A stretch of DNA of 64,000 nt from Flavobacterium zhairuonense (lineage in GTDB: Bacteria; Bacteroidota; Bacteroidia; Flavobacteriales; Flavobacteriaceae): positions 434,001-498,000 of the forward strand of contig NZ_SJSY01000073.1 in NCBI RefSeq assembly GCF_004352915.1, in the 5' to 3' direction. The notes beneath the pieces were generated by a model. The model was not told where the DNA came from. It saw nothing but the letters and a program-made list of their open reading frames with translations, and searched no databases. The position numbers were made by a program, and so were the translations under genes. Of this stretch, positions 20,238 to 29,475 are shown in pieces; positions within the stretch are counted from its first letter, which is position 1, and every line of letters starts with the position of its first letter.

Positions 20238-20316
20238 CTTTGAACCTTTGTTACTTTGAACCTTTGTGCCTAAAATCTTAGTACCTTAGCAACTTAGCGT
20301 CTTAGTATCTTAGAAA
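20238..20316. repeat. octamer array CTTTGNNN / CTTAGNNN next to the panB stop
   Basis: Four CTTTGNNN octamers (20238-20269: GAAC, GTTA, GAAC, GTGC endings) are followed by a 7-nt CTAAAAT and five CTTAGNNN octamers (20277-20316). The phase is exactly 8 nt. The last unit ends two bases before the complement of the panB stop codon at 20318-20320. The same unit type recurs at 49999-50030 (inverted) and 52395-52484. Confidence 0.88.
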
Positions 20317-20317
20317 A

Positions 20318-21136
20318 TTAATATTGTTCTTTCTCGTTAGGGAAATCTTTTGACTTCACGTCAGCGGCATATTGACCAATAGCTTTCGTCATTGATTCAT
20401 AAAGATTCAAGTAACGGCGCAAGAAACGCGGGCTGAATTCATTGTTCATACCTAACATGTCATGAATTACTAAAACTTGTCCGTCAACACCGCCTCCTGC
20501 ACCAATCCCGATAACAGGAATTGAAATGCTGTCAGCTACTTTTTTGGCAAGTTCAGCTGGAATTTTTTCAAGAACTACAGCAAAACATCCTACTTTTTCA
20601 AGCATTTTAGCATCTTCAATTAATTTTTCAGCTTCTTCTTCTTCTTTAGCTCTTACAGTGTAAGTTCCAAATTTATAAATCGACTGAGGAGTCAATCCCA
20701 AATGTCCCATAACAGGAATTCCGGCGTTTAATATCTTTTTGATTGATTCTTTGATTTCTTTTCCGCCTTCTAATTTTACAGCATGTCCGCCACTTTCTTT
20801 CATAATTCTGATAGAAGAACGCAAAGCTTCTTTAGGATCAGATTGATAACTTCCAAAAGGCAAATCTACCACAACTAAAGCTCTCTCGACAGCGCGAACA
20901 ACAGATGAAGCATGATAAATCATCTGGTCTAAAGTGATTGGCAAAGTTGTTTCGTGTCCCGCCATCACATTTGAAGCAGAATCTCCTACTAAAATGACAT
21001 CGACACCTGCAGTATCAACAATTTTAGCCATTGTGTAATCATATGCAGTAAGCATAGAGATTTTCTCTCCATTGCTTTTCATTTCAATCAACGATTTGGT
21101 AGTGATTCTTTTATAATCTTTTTTAGCAACTGACAT
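20318..21136 (-). CDS. panB: 3-methyl-2-oxobutanoate hydroxymethyltransferase
   Basis: The protein has 272 residues, the normal length for PanB, which transfers a hydroxymethyl group from methylene-THF to alpha-ketoisovalerate. This is the first committed step of pantothenate and CoA synthesis. Signature segments are [42 protein letters not shown] with metal-binding Asp residues, [16 protein letters not shown] and [26 protein letters not shown] box on the minus strand (complement of 21208-21215) is a plausible promoter element. No panC is adjacent. The transcript runs toward the octamer array described just downstream. Confidence 0.96.
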   Translation of the reverse strand: MSVAKKDYKRITTKSLIEMKSNGEKISMLTAYDYTMAKIVDTAGVDVILVGDSASNVMAGHETTLPITLDQMIYHASSVVRAVERALVVVDLPFGSYQSDPKEALRSSIRIMKESGGHAVKLEGGKEIKESIKKILNAGIPVMGHLGLTPQSIYKFGTYTVRAKEEEEAEKLIEDAKMLEKVGCFAVVLEKIPAELAKKVADSISIPVIGIGAGGGVDGQVLVIHDMLGMNNEFSPRFLRRYLNLYESMTKAIGQYAADVKSKDFPNEKEQY

Positions 21137-21226
21137 TATGAGTAAGTTTTAGTTTTTTTAATTATTTTAAAAGTTATTTATGCTTTTAAAACGTGAATTT
21201 TAGTTTGCAAAATTAAGTAATAAATT

Positions 21227-22654
21227 CTAACAATCGGCCATATTTACCGCAATTGCCAATCCGCCTTCAGAGGTTTCTTTGTATTTGGAATTCATATCTT
21301 TTGCTGTTTCCCACATCGTATTGATTACTTTGTCTAATGGAACTTTAGCATTTTTAGAATCGGTTTCAAGAGCTAATTCTGCAGCATTTATGGCTTTTAT
21401 GGCGCCCATTGTATTTCTTTCAATACATGGAATTTGAACTAAACCACCAATTGGATCACAAGTTAACCCCAGGTGATGTTCCATCGCAATTTCGGCAGCC
21501 ATTAAAACCTGCGCAGGAGTTCCGCCCATTAATTCGCAAAGCGCCGCCGCTGCCATTGATGAAGAGACACCAATTTCAGCCTGACAACCTCCCATTGCAG
21601 CAGAAATTGTAGAACCTTTTTTGAAGATACTTCCAATTTCTCCGGCAACCATCAAAAATTGTTTGATTTCTTTTTCGCCCGCATTGTGGTTTTCGATTAC
21701 CATATAATACATTAAAACTGCTGGAATTACGCCGGCACTTCCGTTTGTTGGTGCAGTAACTACACGCCCTAAAGAAGCATTTACTTCATTAACCGCCAAT
21801 GCAAAACAGCTAACCCATTTCAAAATTTGACGGAATTTAACTTCGGTTTTTCTAATTTCTTCCAACCAAGATTGCGGATCTGTATAATTGGATAACCCGA
21901 TTAAATTTTGGTGCATATCAAAAGCTCTTCTGCGCACATGAAGTCCGCCAGGCAGGATTCCTTCAGAATGGCAACCAATGTACATGCATTCCAACATGGT
22001 ATTCCAAATGCGCATCAATTCAGAATGAATTTCATTTTCAGAACGCATTGATTTTTCGTTTTCATAAACAATCTCAGAAATCGATTTGTTTTCAGAAACC
22101 GTATAATTTAAAAGCTCAACAGCATTTTGAATTGGGAAAGGAAAAGCGCATTTGATAACTTCTTTAATTTTGGCATTTTCGCGTTCTTCTTTCACCACAA
22201 AACCACCGCCAATAGAATAAAAAGTCGATTCATATTCGGAATCATCATTTTTATAGGCCGTAAATTTCAATCCATTAGCATGAAAAGGCAAGAATTCTTT
22301 GTTGAAAACAATGTCTTGAAGAAAATAAAACGGAATTATATATTGATTAGCCAAAATAATTTCGTTTTTGTCTTCAATCTTTTTGATAATTCCAGCAATA
22401 TCTTCAACCGGAATATATTCAGGATCTTGGCCACTCAAACCGAGCATTACGGCCAAATCTGTGGCATGACCCTTTCCTGTTAAGGAAAGCGAGCCATACA
22501 AATCGACTTTTACGCGCTTGATTTGGTCTAAAATAGATTCGTTTTTTAGCTCTTCCAAAAAACGTTCTGCGGCTCTCCAAGGACCCAAAGTATGTGAGGA
22601 TGAAGGTCCAACACCAATTTTAAGCATATCAAAAACAGAGATACATTCTTCCAT
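21227..22654 (-). CDS. sdaA: L-serine ammonia-lyase, single-chain iron-sulfur type
   Basis: This 475-residue enzyme contains both the beta domain ([21 protein letters not shown]) and the alpha domain ([60 protein letters not shown]). The conserved Cys residues in the alpha domain are expected to hold a [4Fe-4S] cluster. The reaction is L-serine to pyruvate and ammonia. The protein ends exactly in Cys (NMADC), which fits the family feature of a C-terminal tail cysteine that occupies the cluster as an auto-inhibitor. It is transcribed alone, divergently from the antiporter gene. Confidence 0.95.
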   Translation of the reverse strand: MEECISVFDMLKIGVGPSSSHTLGPWRAAERFLEELKNESILDQIKRVKVDLYGSLSLTGKGHATDLAVMLGLSGQDPEYIPVEDIAGIIKKIEDKNEIILANQYIIPFYFLQDIVFNKEFLPFHANGLKFTAYKNDDSEYESTFYSIGGGFVVKEERENAKIKEVIKCAFPFPIQNAVELLNYTVSENKSISEIVYENEKSMRSENEIHSELMRIWNTMLECMYIGCHSEGILPGGLHVRRRAFDMHQNLIGLSNYTDPQSWLEEIRKTEVKFRQILKWVSCFALAVNEVNASLGRVVTAPTNGSAGVIPAVLMYYMVIENHNAGEKEIKQFLMVAGEIGSIFKKGSTISAAMGGCQAEIGVSSSMAAAALCELMGGTPAQVLMAAEIAMEHHLGLTCDPIGGLVQIPCIERNTMGAIKAINAAELALETDSKNAKVPLDKVINTMWETAKDMNSKYKETSEGGLAIAVNMADC

Positions 22655-22914
22655 TGTTACAGTTTTGTTATTACAAAGATAATTGAATAATGCAACGATA
22701 GTTATATTTTGATCGTTAATCTTGCGCTTTTGTTAAAAATGGTATTAAATTTTAATAATTTGGCAACAAAATAAATTTAATTGTTTAATATGCAGTTTGC
22801 GTAGAAAGTTGGCTATTTTTCGGTATTTTTGTGGAGAGCCTTTCATTAAAACCGCTTATTTATTTGGTATAATTACGAAATCACTTCAAGGGATTTTATT
22901 TTAATTATAAAAAA

Positions 22915-22962
22915 ATGTCTTTTTACGATTACAATACCACAAAGCATAAAATTACAATATGA
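22915..22962 (+). CDS. possible 15-codon leader peptide overlapping the antiporter start
   Basis: An ATG at 22915, preceded by seven A residues, opens a frame MSFYDYNTTKHKITI. Its TGA (22960-22962) overlaps the ATG of the antiporter gene (22959-22961) as ATGA. This arrangement is typical of translational coupling. A TATTTTTG promoter-like box at 22824-22831 would place it inside the mRNA leader. There is no homology evidence, and a frame this short can occur by chance. Confidence 0.35.
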   Translation: MSFYDYNTTKHKITI

Positions 22963-25106
22963 TAGAATTTTTCAGGCATTTTTTACACGAATTCGAATTA
23001 CCGCTCACGAATCCAGTATTGATTTTTTCTTTAATACTTTTTATAATTCTGCTTTCGCCGATTTTATTAAAAAAAATCAATATTCCTGGAATCATCGGAT
23101 TGATTATTTCTGGAGTTATTATTGGGCCACATGGTTTGCATCTTTTAGAAAAAAACTCGGCAGTTACTTTATTTTCAACGATCGGGCTTTTGTACATCAT
23201 GTTTATTGCTGGACTTGAACTCGATATGAATGAATTCAAAGCGAATCGAAACAAGAGTTTGTTATTTGGATTTTTCACTTTTATAATTCCGCTTTCCATA
23301 GGTTTTCCAGTTTGTTATTATTTGTTGCATTATGAATTTAATGCCAGTTTTTTAACGGCAAGCATGTTTGCAACGCATACTTTGGTTGCTTACCCAATTG
23401 TAAGCAAATTAGGGATTGCTAAAAATCAGGCTGTTGCAATAACCGTTGGAGGAACAATTTTGACGGATACTGCTGTTTTGATTATTTTGGCCGTTATTAT
23501 GGGAAGCAGTCAAGGGAGCTTAAATCAAGCTTTTTGGATAAAATTGACAGTTTCATTGGCTATTTTTTCGGCAATTATGTTTTTGGTTATCCCAAGAATT
23601 GCCAAATGGTTTTTCAAGAAACTAGAAAGTGAGAAACATGCACATTATATCTTTGTTCTTTCGGTGGTTTTCTTTGCGGCCTTTTTGGCCGAAGTAGCAG
23701 GAGTAGAGCCTATTATTGGTGCATTCGTTGCGGGTTTGGCATTAAATCCTTTGATTCCGCATTCATCTGCTTTGATGAACCGAATTGAATTTATTGGTAA
23801 CTCATTGTTTATTCCTTTTTTCCTAATTTCTGTTGGAATGTTGGTTGATGTAAGCGTAATTTTAAGCGGACCAACAGCTTTAATTGTAGCGGCAACTTTG
23901 AGTGTTGTGGCTATTTTTGGAAAATGGGCGGCAGCCTTTTTTACACAAATTGTTTTTAGATATACCAAAACCGAAAGACAATTGATTTTTGGATTAAGCA
24001 GTGCGCATGCGGCGGCAACTTTGGCTGTAATTTTGGTTGGTTACAAAGCAAAAATTCTAGATGAAAATATTCTAAACGGAACTATTATTCTGATTTTGAT
24101 TACTTGTATTGTGGCTTCTTTTGCAACTGAAAAAGCGGCTAAAAAAATTGCGATTTGTGAAGAAGAAATCTCGCACGAAGATGCCGAACATGGTCAAATT
24201 TTAGACGAACATATTTTGATTCCATTAGCAAAAACGTCAGCTACAGCAAGTTTGCTGGATTTTGCACTTTTGATTAAAGACAAAAAATCAGCTAATCCGG
24301 TGACTTTATTGACTATTGTTCCAAATAACGATCAAGCCGAAAAAAATATTCTGAAGTATAAAAAAGCAGTTGATAAATTTGTTATTCAAGGATCTGCCTC
24401 AGAAGTGAAAATTAATACGATTGCCAGAATCGACCATAATCCGGCGAGTGGAATTGCTAGAACTTCTAAAGAAATCATGTCGGATATTGTCATTATTGGC
24501 TGGCCGAAAAAAACGGGATTCTTGGATAAAATTTTTGGCGAAAACGTTGATTCCATTATCAATAATGTGGATAAAAGCTTATTCATTTGCCGATTTCCAA
24601 CTAATTTTATTGAAGAAAAAAGACTGGTTTTTATTTGTCCGCCATTTTCTGAAAGAGGAATTGGCTTCCATCTTTTATTACAGAAAATTTGTAGATTATC
24701 TCAAGAATTAAGTATTCCGATTGTACTTTATGCCGATTACAAAACGCACCAAGCCATTCAGGCAATTGCGAATAATTTGAGATTGAATGCAAAACTTGGC
24801 TTTAAAAGCGTAATGGAATGGGACAGTTTCGAATCAATTTCAGATGAAATAAAACCAACTGATTTCATTGTTTTCAATTTATCTAGAAAAGGTTCGGTTT
24901 CGTATCAATCTATTTTTGACAGACTTCCTCAAAAATTTGATAAATTCTTTGAAGACAATAATATTCTTTTGGTTTATCCGCAAGACGATCGTAAAGAAAG
25001 CTCAATGGATGCCTATGAAGATTTTACAGCAACACCTTTAACCAAAGGTCTTGAAGCTATTGAACAGATTGGTCGCGGTTTGGGAAGCATTTTGAAAAAA
25101 GGATAA
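22959..25106 (+). CDS. Kef-type cation:proton antiporter with C-terminal cytoplasmic domain
   Basis: This 715-residue protein belongs to the CPA2 exchangers. Residues 15-400 hold about 12 membrane helices with family segments NIPGIIGLIISGVIIGPHG, TLVAYPIVSKLGI, GGTILTDTAVLIILAVIMG, and VAGVEPIIGAFVAGLALNPL. The cytoplasmic half (about 410-715) looks like one or two universal-stress-protein folds (LLDFALLIKDKKSANPVTLLTIV; DIVIIGWPKKTGFLDKIFG) instead of a TrkA-N domain. It probably exchanges Na+ or K+ for H+ across the inner membrane. The VOC gene follows after 13 nt. The start overlaps the end of a tiny upstream frame. Confidence 0.92.
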   Translation: MIEFFRHFLHEFELPLTNPVLIFSLILFIILLSPILLKKINIPGIIGLIISGVIIGPHGLHLLEKNSAVTLFSTIGLLYIMFIAGLELDMNEFKANRNKSLLFGFFTFIIPLSIGFPVCYYLLHYEFNASFLTASMFATHTLVAYPIVSKLGIAKNQAVAITVGGTILTDTAVLIILAVIMGSSQGSLNQAFWIKLTVSLAIFSAIMFLVIPRIAKWFFKKLESEKHAHYIFVLSVVFFAAFLAEVAGVEPIIGAFVAGLALNPLIPHSSALMNRIEFIGNSLFIPFFLISVGMLVDVSVILSGPTALIVAATLSVVAIFGKWAAAFFTQIVFRYTKTERQLIFGLSSAHAAATLAVILVGYKAKILDENILNGTIILILITCIVASFATEKAAKKIAICEEEISHEDAEHGQILDEHILIPLAKTSATASLLDFALLIKDKKSANPVTLLTIVPNNDQAEKNILKYKKAVDKFVIQGSASEVKINTIARIDHNPASGIARTSKEIMSDIVIIGWPKKTGFLDKIFGENVDSIINNVDKSLFICRFPTNFIEEKRLVFICPPFSERGIGFHLLLQKICRLSQELSIPIVLYADYKTHQAIQAIANNLRLNAKLGFKSVMEWDSFESISDEIKPTDFIVFNLSRKGSVSYQSIFDRLPQKFDKFFEDNNILLVYPQDDRKESSMDAYEDFTATPLTKGLEAIEQIGRGLGSILKKG

Positions 25107-25119
25107 AAACAGTAATTAA

Positions 25120-25482
25120 ATGAACCACAATATAAAATCAATTCGTCCCTTTATTGGAGCTAAAAATTTCGAAGTTTCAAGAAGTTTTTATCGTGATTTA
25201 GGATTTGAAGAAGGAATCTTAGGATCTAATTTTTCTGTTTTTAAAAGCGGCGAATTTGCATTTTATCTTCAAGATTATTATGCAAAAGAATGGATTGAAA
25301 ATACTATGATTTTTCTTGAGGTTGATGATACAGAACGATACTACAACGAACTTTTAGCTTTAAATCTTCCCGAAAAATACGAAGGTGTAAAACTAACTCC
25401 GATAAAATATTTAGATTGGGGAAGTGAATGTTTTCTGCATGATCCTTCTGGAGTTCTGTGGCATTTTGGGAAATTTAAATAA
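25120..25482 (+). CDS. VOC (glyoxalase/bleomycin-resistance) superfamily protein
   Basis: The protein has 120 residues with the paired beta-alpha-beta-beta-beta pattern of the vicinal-oxygen-chelate fold: SIRPFIGAKNFEVSRSFYRDLGF and later YLDWGSECFLHDPSGVLWHFG. Several metal-ligand positions of true glyoxalases are not obviously His/Glu, so it may be a binding protein or a resistance-type variant. It lies 13 nt after the antiporter gene and is probably in its operon. Its stop converges on the minus-strand 2H phosphoesterase gene. Confidence 0.8.
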   Translation: MNHNIKSIRPFIGAKNFEVSRSFYRDLGFEEGILGSNFSVFKSGEFAFYLQDYYAKEWIENTMIFLEVDDTERYYNELLALNLPEKYEGVKLTPIKYLDWGSECFLHDPSGVLWHFGKFK

Positions 25483-25487
25483 GAACA

Positions 25488-26171
25488 TTATCTCAAACCA
25501 AAATTTCCCAAAACTCGGGTAGTACTTTTACGTTGATACCAATCATTATAAACAAGCTCTAGGTTTTTTACATCAAGTTCTCCAAAATCAAAATCGCGAA
25601 ATTTATCTGCAATTTCAATTAATTTTTTTGGATTTTGAAGCGGTTCCTGAAAACGCATAACAGTTGAATGCGCGGTAGAAATTGTATATCTGCTGTCTAT
25701 AGTTTGTTGCAATTCAGAGTTTTTAAAGTTCTCACGAAGTTTATTTCTTAAATTATCCAAAGTTTCATCTGTTGGAAAACCTTGAATCATAAGAGCAGAA
25801 GGCGAAGCCGTAATGCCTTTAAAATGAATTTTGATTTTATCTGCATCGACCATGCTTTTGCAGATGAGCTGAATATAATCGTTTGGAGAAATCTGATTTA
25901 ATTGAAATTCCTCCGAACAAGAAATAATCGACATTACAGTAATATGAATATCTGAATCTGGATAAAAATATTGTTCGGGTTCAGCTTCTTTCAATTCCTT
26001 TAAAAAAAGCTTGATATTGGCTTTTATTTCATCATTTGGACGAATAAGCAAGGTGATTCCAAATCGAGAATCTGACTCGTTTTTGAGTTCTGAATCGATT
26101 GAATATTTTCCCGCCGAAATTGCTTCGGCAGCTGTTTTATAAAGTTGATTGTAATGTTCAGTTAAATTCAT
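25488..26171 (-). CDS. 2H phosphoesterase (LigT / 2'-5' RNA ligase-like) protein
   Basis: The two HxT/S-type motifs that define the 2H superfamily are present: DIHITVMSI near residue 82 and TAHSTVMRF near residue 175. Members hydrolyse or form 2'-5' or cyclic phosphodiester bonds in RNA or nucleotides. The frame can be read from an upstream TTG at 26192, but that would overlap the preceding gene by 14 nt. The ATG at 26171 (MNLTEHYNQLYK) lies 8 nt after the preceding stop and is preferred (227 residues). It probably shares a transcript with the thioredoxin-like gene. The substrate is unknown. Confidence 0.8.
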   Translation of the reverse strand: MNLTEHYNQLYKTAAEAISAGKYSIDSELKNESDSRFGITLLIRPNDEIKANIKLFLKELKEAEPEQYFYPDSDIHITVMSIISCSEEFQLNQISPNDYIQLICKSMVDADKIKIHFKGITASPSALMIQGFPTDETLDNLRNKLRENFKNSELQQTIDSRYTISTAHSTVMRFQEPLQNPKKLIEIADKFRDFDFGELDVKNLELVYNDWYQRKSTTRVLGNFGLR

Positions 26172-26178
26172 TGTTCTA

Positions 26179-27078
26179 TTATTGTGCTTCAAAAATCGAT
26201 TTTAATTGTTGCTGTAAATCGTGTTTATTGTTTTCTCCACTGCCTTTCCATTTTCCAATAATAATTCCATTTTTGTCAATTAAAACTTTATGCGGAATAC
26301 CATTAACAAAATAATCTTTATCGACGGTACTTTGATTTTCTAAAATAGAAATATGTTTCCAGGATTCGATTTTTTCTTTGGCAATCGCATTTTTCCAAAG
26401 ATCGGATTTTTCATCTTTAGTAATACTAATAATTTCTAAACCTTGTTGCTGATACTTCTTATATAATTCTTTAACATATGGCAATTCTTCTCTGCAAGGA
26501 GCACACCAGCTGGCCCAAAAATCAATCAAGATGTATTTTTTGCTTTTAAAATCGGCAAGGGAAATAGTTTTGTTATTGATATCTTTTAAACTAAAATTGG
26601 GAGCAATGCTTCCCACTTTGCTTTGTTTAAAATAGTGTAGTTTCTCGGCCATTTCTTTTCCCTCTTCTGAATTTTTAATTTCGGGAGAAAAGTTTTGGAA
26701 AACCTCTACGAAAGTGTCATAAAAGTTCATTCCCACAAAACGGCCTACCGAAATTCTAATTAGATGCAAGGCTCTTTGTGAATTAGGATGTTTTCGGGCA
26801 AAATCAAAATCAAGTTTTAATTCATTAATGCCATTCTGATCCAATGCATTCCATAATGTATCTAAACGTATAGTAAGCTGGTTTCGTTTAACGGAATCTT
26901 TTTCTGATTCTATTTCTAAATTTACTTTTTTCATTAAGTTTGAAATGGAATCGTGAATTATTTTTGTTGGTTTATGCAATTCCATAATTTCTTTTTCAAT
27001 TGAAGCTTCGTCTTGCGCACTACAAAAACAGCTTATAAGAAAGATAGAAATGATAAAAAGAAAATTTATTTTTTTCAT
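26179..27078 (-). CDS. periplasmic TlpA-like thioredoxin protein
   Basis: This 299-residue protein begins with a signal peptide (MKKINFLFIISIFLISCFCSAQ). Cys17 or Cys19 could make it a lipoprotein, though SAQ-D also suits signal peptidase I. Residues about 25-150 are a helical region typical of Bacteroidota TlpA/AhpC-fold proteins. The C-terminal thioredoxin domain starts at SIAPNFSLKDINNKTISLADF and carries the redox motif in DFWASWCAPCREELPYV (CAPC), followed by the cis-Pro loop VNGIPHKVLIDKNG. It should act as a disulfide reductase in the periplasm, for example in cytochrome c maturation or stress repair; its partner is not evident. Confidence 0.9.
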   Translation of the reverse strand: MKKINFLFIISIFLISCFCSAQDEASIEKEIMELHKPTKIIHDSISNLMKKVNLEIESEKDSVKRNQLTIRLDTLWNALDQNGINELKLDFDFARKHPNSQRALHLIRISVGRFVGMNFYDTFVEVFQNFSPEIKNSEEGKEMAEKLHYFKQSKVGSIAPNFSLKDINNKTISLADFKSKKYILIDFWASWCAPCREELPYVKELYKKYQQQGLEIISITKDEKSDLWKNAIAKEKIESWKHISILENQSTVDKDYFVNGIPHKVLIDKNGIIIGKWKGSGENNKHDLQQQLKSIFEAQ

Positions 27079-27119
27079 GGAATATGCTTTGTTAATGAAG
27101 AAATTGATTTTATCTAGAG

Positions 27120-27488
27120 CTATTTCTTTTTTGCTTTTTCAAGATTTTCTTTTACTCTGAATTTTACAATTCGGGTAATCAAATCATAAGGCATTTTGTC
27201 TTTTAACGGAAACTGGACAGAACCTTTGCCTGATTTATATTTTGAAAGTTCAGCTTTAAATTCTTCATGTCCGCTTGGCAAAGCATAAAGGCCAATATGA
27301 TTTTTAAAGGCCGCAAAATAAACTACAATTCCGTTTTGCTCAAAAGCTGGCATTGAATAACTAATTTTCTCTTTGGCTTCTGGTGCCGCTTTTTGAATCG
27401 TCATTCTCACTTTCTCTAAAATTTCCTGAACATCGTTTGGAAATCCACCAATGTACTCGTCGATATTTTCGGGTTTTTTAACTTCCAT
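27120..27488 (-). CDS. DUF1801 family protein (YdhG-like)
   Basis: This small alpha/beta protein starts at the ATG at 27488 (MEVKKPENIDEYIGGFPNDV, 122 residues). The frame continues upstream through a TTG, but those residues are translated GTTTCAN repeat DNA. Signature stretches are AAPEAKEKISYSMPAFEQNG and HIGLYALPSGHEEFKAEL, then KGSVQFPLKDKMPYDLI. Family members have been linked to iron handling in Bacillus, but the biochemical role is unsettled. Two more DUF1801 members occur at 32427-32849 and 44382-44771. Confidence 0.85.
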   Translation of the reverse strand: MEVKKPENIDEYIGGFPNDVQEILEKVRMTIQKAAPEAKEKISYSMPAFEQNGIVVYFAAFKNHIGLYALPSGHEEFKAELSKYKSGKGSVQFPLKDKMPYDLITRIVKFRVKENLEKAKKK

Positions 27489-27498
27489 GATTTTTTTA

Positions 27499-27720
27499 GT
27501 TTCAGGTTTCAAGTTTCAGGTTGCTGAACTTGTACTACGATCAAAACATATCTGTTATTTTAACGCAAAGTGCGCTAAGTATTTTTAATTGCTGGAGTAA
27601 GCAGAATCTATATTAAGTTCGCAAAGCTTTGTCTACCATTTTTCTGCACAAAGCTTTGTGGGCTTTTCACTTTAGTGATTCTCAAAAAACCTTGCGTTCT
27701 TCGCGTAAATCTTTGTGACC
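27499..27720. repeat. heptamer array plus palindromic spacer
   Basis: The array of GTTTCAN heptamers is at 27499-27526 (GTTTCAG, GTTTCAA, GTTTCAG, GTTGCTG), directly before the DUF1801 gene start. Further on are CGCAAAGT (27553 on), the perfect palindrome CACAAAGCTTTGTG (27647-27660), and a right-hand CTTGCGTTCTTCGCG (27691 on) that partly complements the CGCAAAG unit. The spacer of about 250 nt contains no gene that I can support. Confidence 0.6.
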
Positions 27721-27739
27721 TTTTGCGGTTAAAATACTA

Positions 27740-28207
27740 TCAGGCAAGGCCTTTCGGGAATCTATCTAGAACTAAATTCAGCTTTAAATTATGTTCTAAA
27801 TACGCTTTTGCTCCTGCTAATACCAAAGTGAAACCTTCAGTAGAATTACGAACCTGATCAATTATTTTGTCAGCATCGCCTTTTAAGCCCGAATTTGTAA
27901 TGCTCACAAAGGTCTCATTTTCATTCAGCGGACTAAAAATCCATTCAACTAAAGTGATTTCGTCTGGATTTCCCCATTCAATCACAATTTTTTTATTTTC
28001 CTGCAATACTAATGTAGTGACCGTCAATGAAAAACCATACATTTCCCAAGTCCACTCGGTTTTTTGGTTTTCTTCTAATTTTCCGGAGCCTTTTGTAAAC
28101 CAAAATTTACGAGTAATTTCCGGATCTATAAAAGCCTGAAAAACTTCTGAAACAGGTTTCCTGATCAGCATTTCGGCTTTTGCAAATTTGTTGTTTTCTG
28201 TTTTCAT
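27740..28207 (-). CDS. SRPBCC / AHSA1-type protein
   Basis: This 155-residue protein has the START/SRPBCC helix-grip pattern. It begins with KAEMLIRKPVSEVFQAFIDPEITRKFW. The central strands include WTWEMYGFSLTVTTLVLQENK and IVEWGNPDEITLVEWIF. The C-terminal helix starts near TEGFTLVLAGAKAYLEHN. Such small cytoplasmic proteins bind hydrophobic ligands or resemble Aha1 domains; ligand and role are unknown. It is flanked by repeat arrays on both sides, so it is probably a single-gene transcript. A second family member is at 35107-35592. Confidence 0.85.
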   Translation of the reverse strand: MKTENNKFAKAEMLIRKPVSEVFQAFIDPEITRKFWFTKGSGKLEENQKTEWTWEMYGFSLTVTTLVLQENKKIVIEWGNPDEITLVEWIFSPLNENETFVSITNSGLKGDADKIIDQVRNSTEGFTLVLAGAKAYLEHNLKLNLVLDRFPKGLA

Positions 28208-28217
28208 TTTATTGAAA

Positions 28218-28324
28218 GTTAGAAGTTATAAGTTGTAGGTTATGAGTTTTGGGCAAATGTAAATATAACTCATTTTTTTTACTTCTAACGCTTTACAAAT
28301 AACCCTTAACATTCAACTCATAAC
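28218..28324. repeat. facing heptamer arrays (GTTANNN) between the SRPBCC and LOG genes
   Basis: On the plus strand GTTAGAA, GTTATAA, GTTGTAG, GTTATGA, GTTTTGG run at 28218-28252 in 7-nt phase. On the minus strand GTTATGA, GTTGAAT, GTTAAGG, GTTATTT run from 28323 down to 28296. The first minus-strand unit contains the TGA stop codon of the LOG gene, so the protein's last two residues (EL) come from the array. The facing arrays can pair as a long imperfect hairpin. Confidence 0.8.
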
Positions 28325-28899
28325 TCTTTCTTGTCAATCCATTTTCCGACTGTAGGCGGTATATAATTTCTCATTTTTTCTAGTAAATCATCGATATTGT
28401 CACTAACCAAAAGCATTTTTTGATTGACGTCTTTCAGCAAGCCTTTTTCAACCATTGTTTCTGTCAATTCAATTAACGAATCATAAAACCCGTTTGTATT
28501 TAAAATTGCAATTGGTTTTTTATGAAGTCCTAATTGTGCCCAAGTCAGCATTTCAAAAAGCTCTTCTAATGTTCCAAAACCGCCCGGGAGAGCGATTACA
28601 CCATCGCATAAATCGTTCATTTTAGTTTTTCGTTCATGCATGCTTTCCACTACAATTAATTCGGTCAAGCCTAAATGTGCAATTTCTTTAGATCTAAGGA
28701 AATTTGGAAGAACGCCAATTACGCTTCCGTTTTCGCTCAATGCGCCATCCGCGACAGCGCCCATTAAACCTACATTTGCACCTCCGTAAACTAAACCTAT
28801 ATTTTGTTTGGCTAAAGTTTTTCCTAGCAGTTCTGCTTGTTCTCTAAATATTTCATCAATGCCAAAACTGGATCCGCAGAAAACGGTTATATTTTTCAT
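28318..28899 (-). CDS. LOG family protein (TIGR00730 type)
   Basis: The protein has 193 residues with a Rossmann-like fold and the two LOG signatures SMHERK (86-91) and PGGFGTLEE (105-113). It starts NITVFCGSSFGIDEIF. Family members cleave nucleoside 5'-monophosphates to base and ribose 5-phosphate, as in cytokinin activation by plant LOG; in most bacteria the physiological role is not settled. The GNAT gene upstream ends 5 nt before this start, so the two form an operon. The final codons GAGTTATGA coincide with an intergenic heptamer unit, as in the isochorismate synthase gene. Confidence 0.92.
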   Translation of the reverse strand: MKNITVFCGSSFGIDEIFREQAELLGKTLAKQNIGLVYGGANVGLMGAVADGALSENGSVIGVLPNFLRSKEIAHLGLTELIVVESMHERKTKMNDLCDGVIALPGGFGTLEELFEMLTWAQLGLHKKPIAILNTNGFYDSLIELTETMVEKGLLKDVNQKMLLVSDNIDDLLEKMRNYIPPTVGKWIDKKEL

Positions 28900-28904
28900 T
28901 TTTT

Positions 28905-29432
28905 CTATTTTTTTATTCTGTAAACAAAATTGTGACGAGAAGGTTCGTTATAATAAGCCACATGGATTTCGTCTATTTTTTCGGCGCCTAATTTTTCAAT
29001 TGCTTTTTGTGAGCGGAAATTTTCTGCTCCAATATGAAACTGAACTTTTTCTACAAATTGAAAAGCGTAATCGAGCATCATTTTTTTTACTTGAGTATTG
29101 AAACCAGTTCCCCAAAATTTTCTTCCATAAAAAGTATATCCTATAAAAATGCTATTGTTTTCAGGATCGTATTCATAAAATCGTGTACTGCCAGCAATTT
29201 CATTTGTGGTTTTATCCAAAATGACAAAAGCGCCTTTGCTTTCCATCGCACCTTCAAAAAAGTTTTGGAAAACTGCTCTTTCATAACGGTTTTTATTGGG
29301 ATGTTGTTCCCAAACCAAAGGATCTGAGGCAACTGCATAAAGTTCTTCAAAATGATTTTCTTCGAGCGGAATCAATTTTATGATTTCATTTTCCAAGAAA
29401 TTGGGCTGTAAATCGAAATTATTTGCTGACAT
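28905..29432 (-). CDS. GNAT acetyltransferase, RimJ/RimL-like
   Basis: The protein begins MSANNFDLQPNFLENEIIKLIPL at 29432 (175 residues). The frame continues upstream to 29483, but that extension enters the palindromic element at 29476-29579, so the inner ATG is chosen. GNAT-fold segments include TRFYEYDPENNSIFIGYTFYG (strands 3-4), FWGTGFNTQVKKMMLDYAF (acetyl-CoA loop and helix 3) and NFRSQKAIEKLGAEKI. This subgroup usually acetylates amino termini or small amines; the substrate is unknown. It is coupled to the LOG gene (5 nt). Confidence 0.85.
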   Translation of the reverse strand: MSANNFDLQPNFLENEIIKLIPLEENHFEELYAVASDPLVWEQHPNKNRYERAVFQNFFEGAMESKGAFVILDKTTNEIAGSTRFYEYDPENNSIFIGYTFYGRKFWGTGFNTQVKKMMLDYAFQFVEKVQFHIGAENFRSQKAIEKLGAEKIDEIHVAYYNEPSRHNFVYRIKK

Positions 29433-29475
29433 AATTTTTATTGCGTTAGTTTTTTTGGGAAAATTAATCGTGAAG

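Noticed and set aside
22655..22914. riboswitch upstream of the antiporter or serine dehydratase gene
   Set aside because: No convincing stem arrangement was found by eye; the spacer is AT-rich with only promoter-like boxes.
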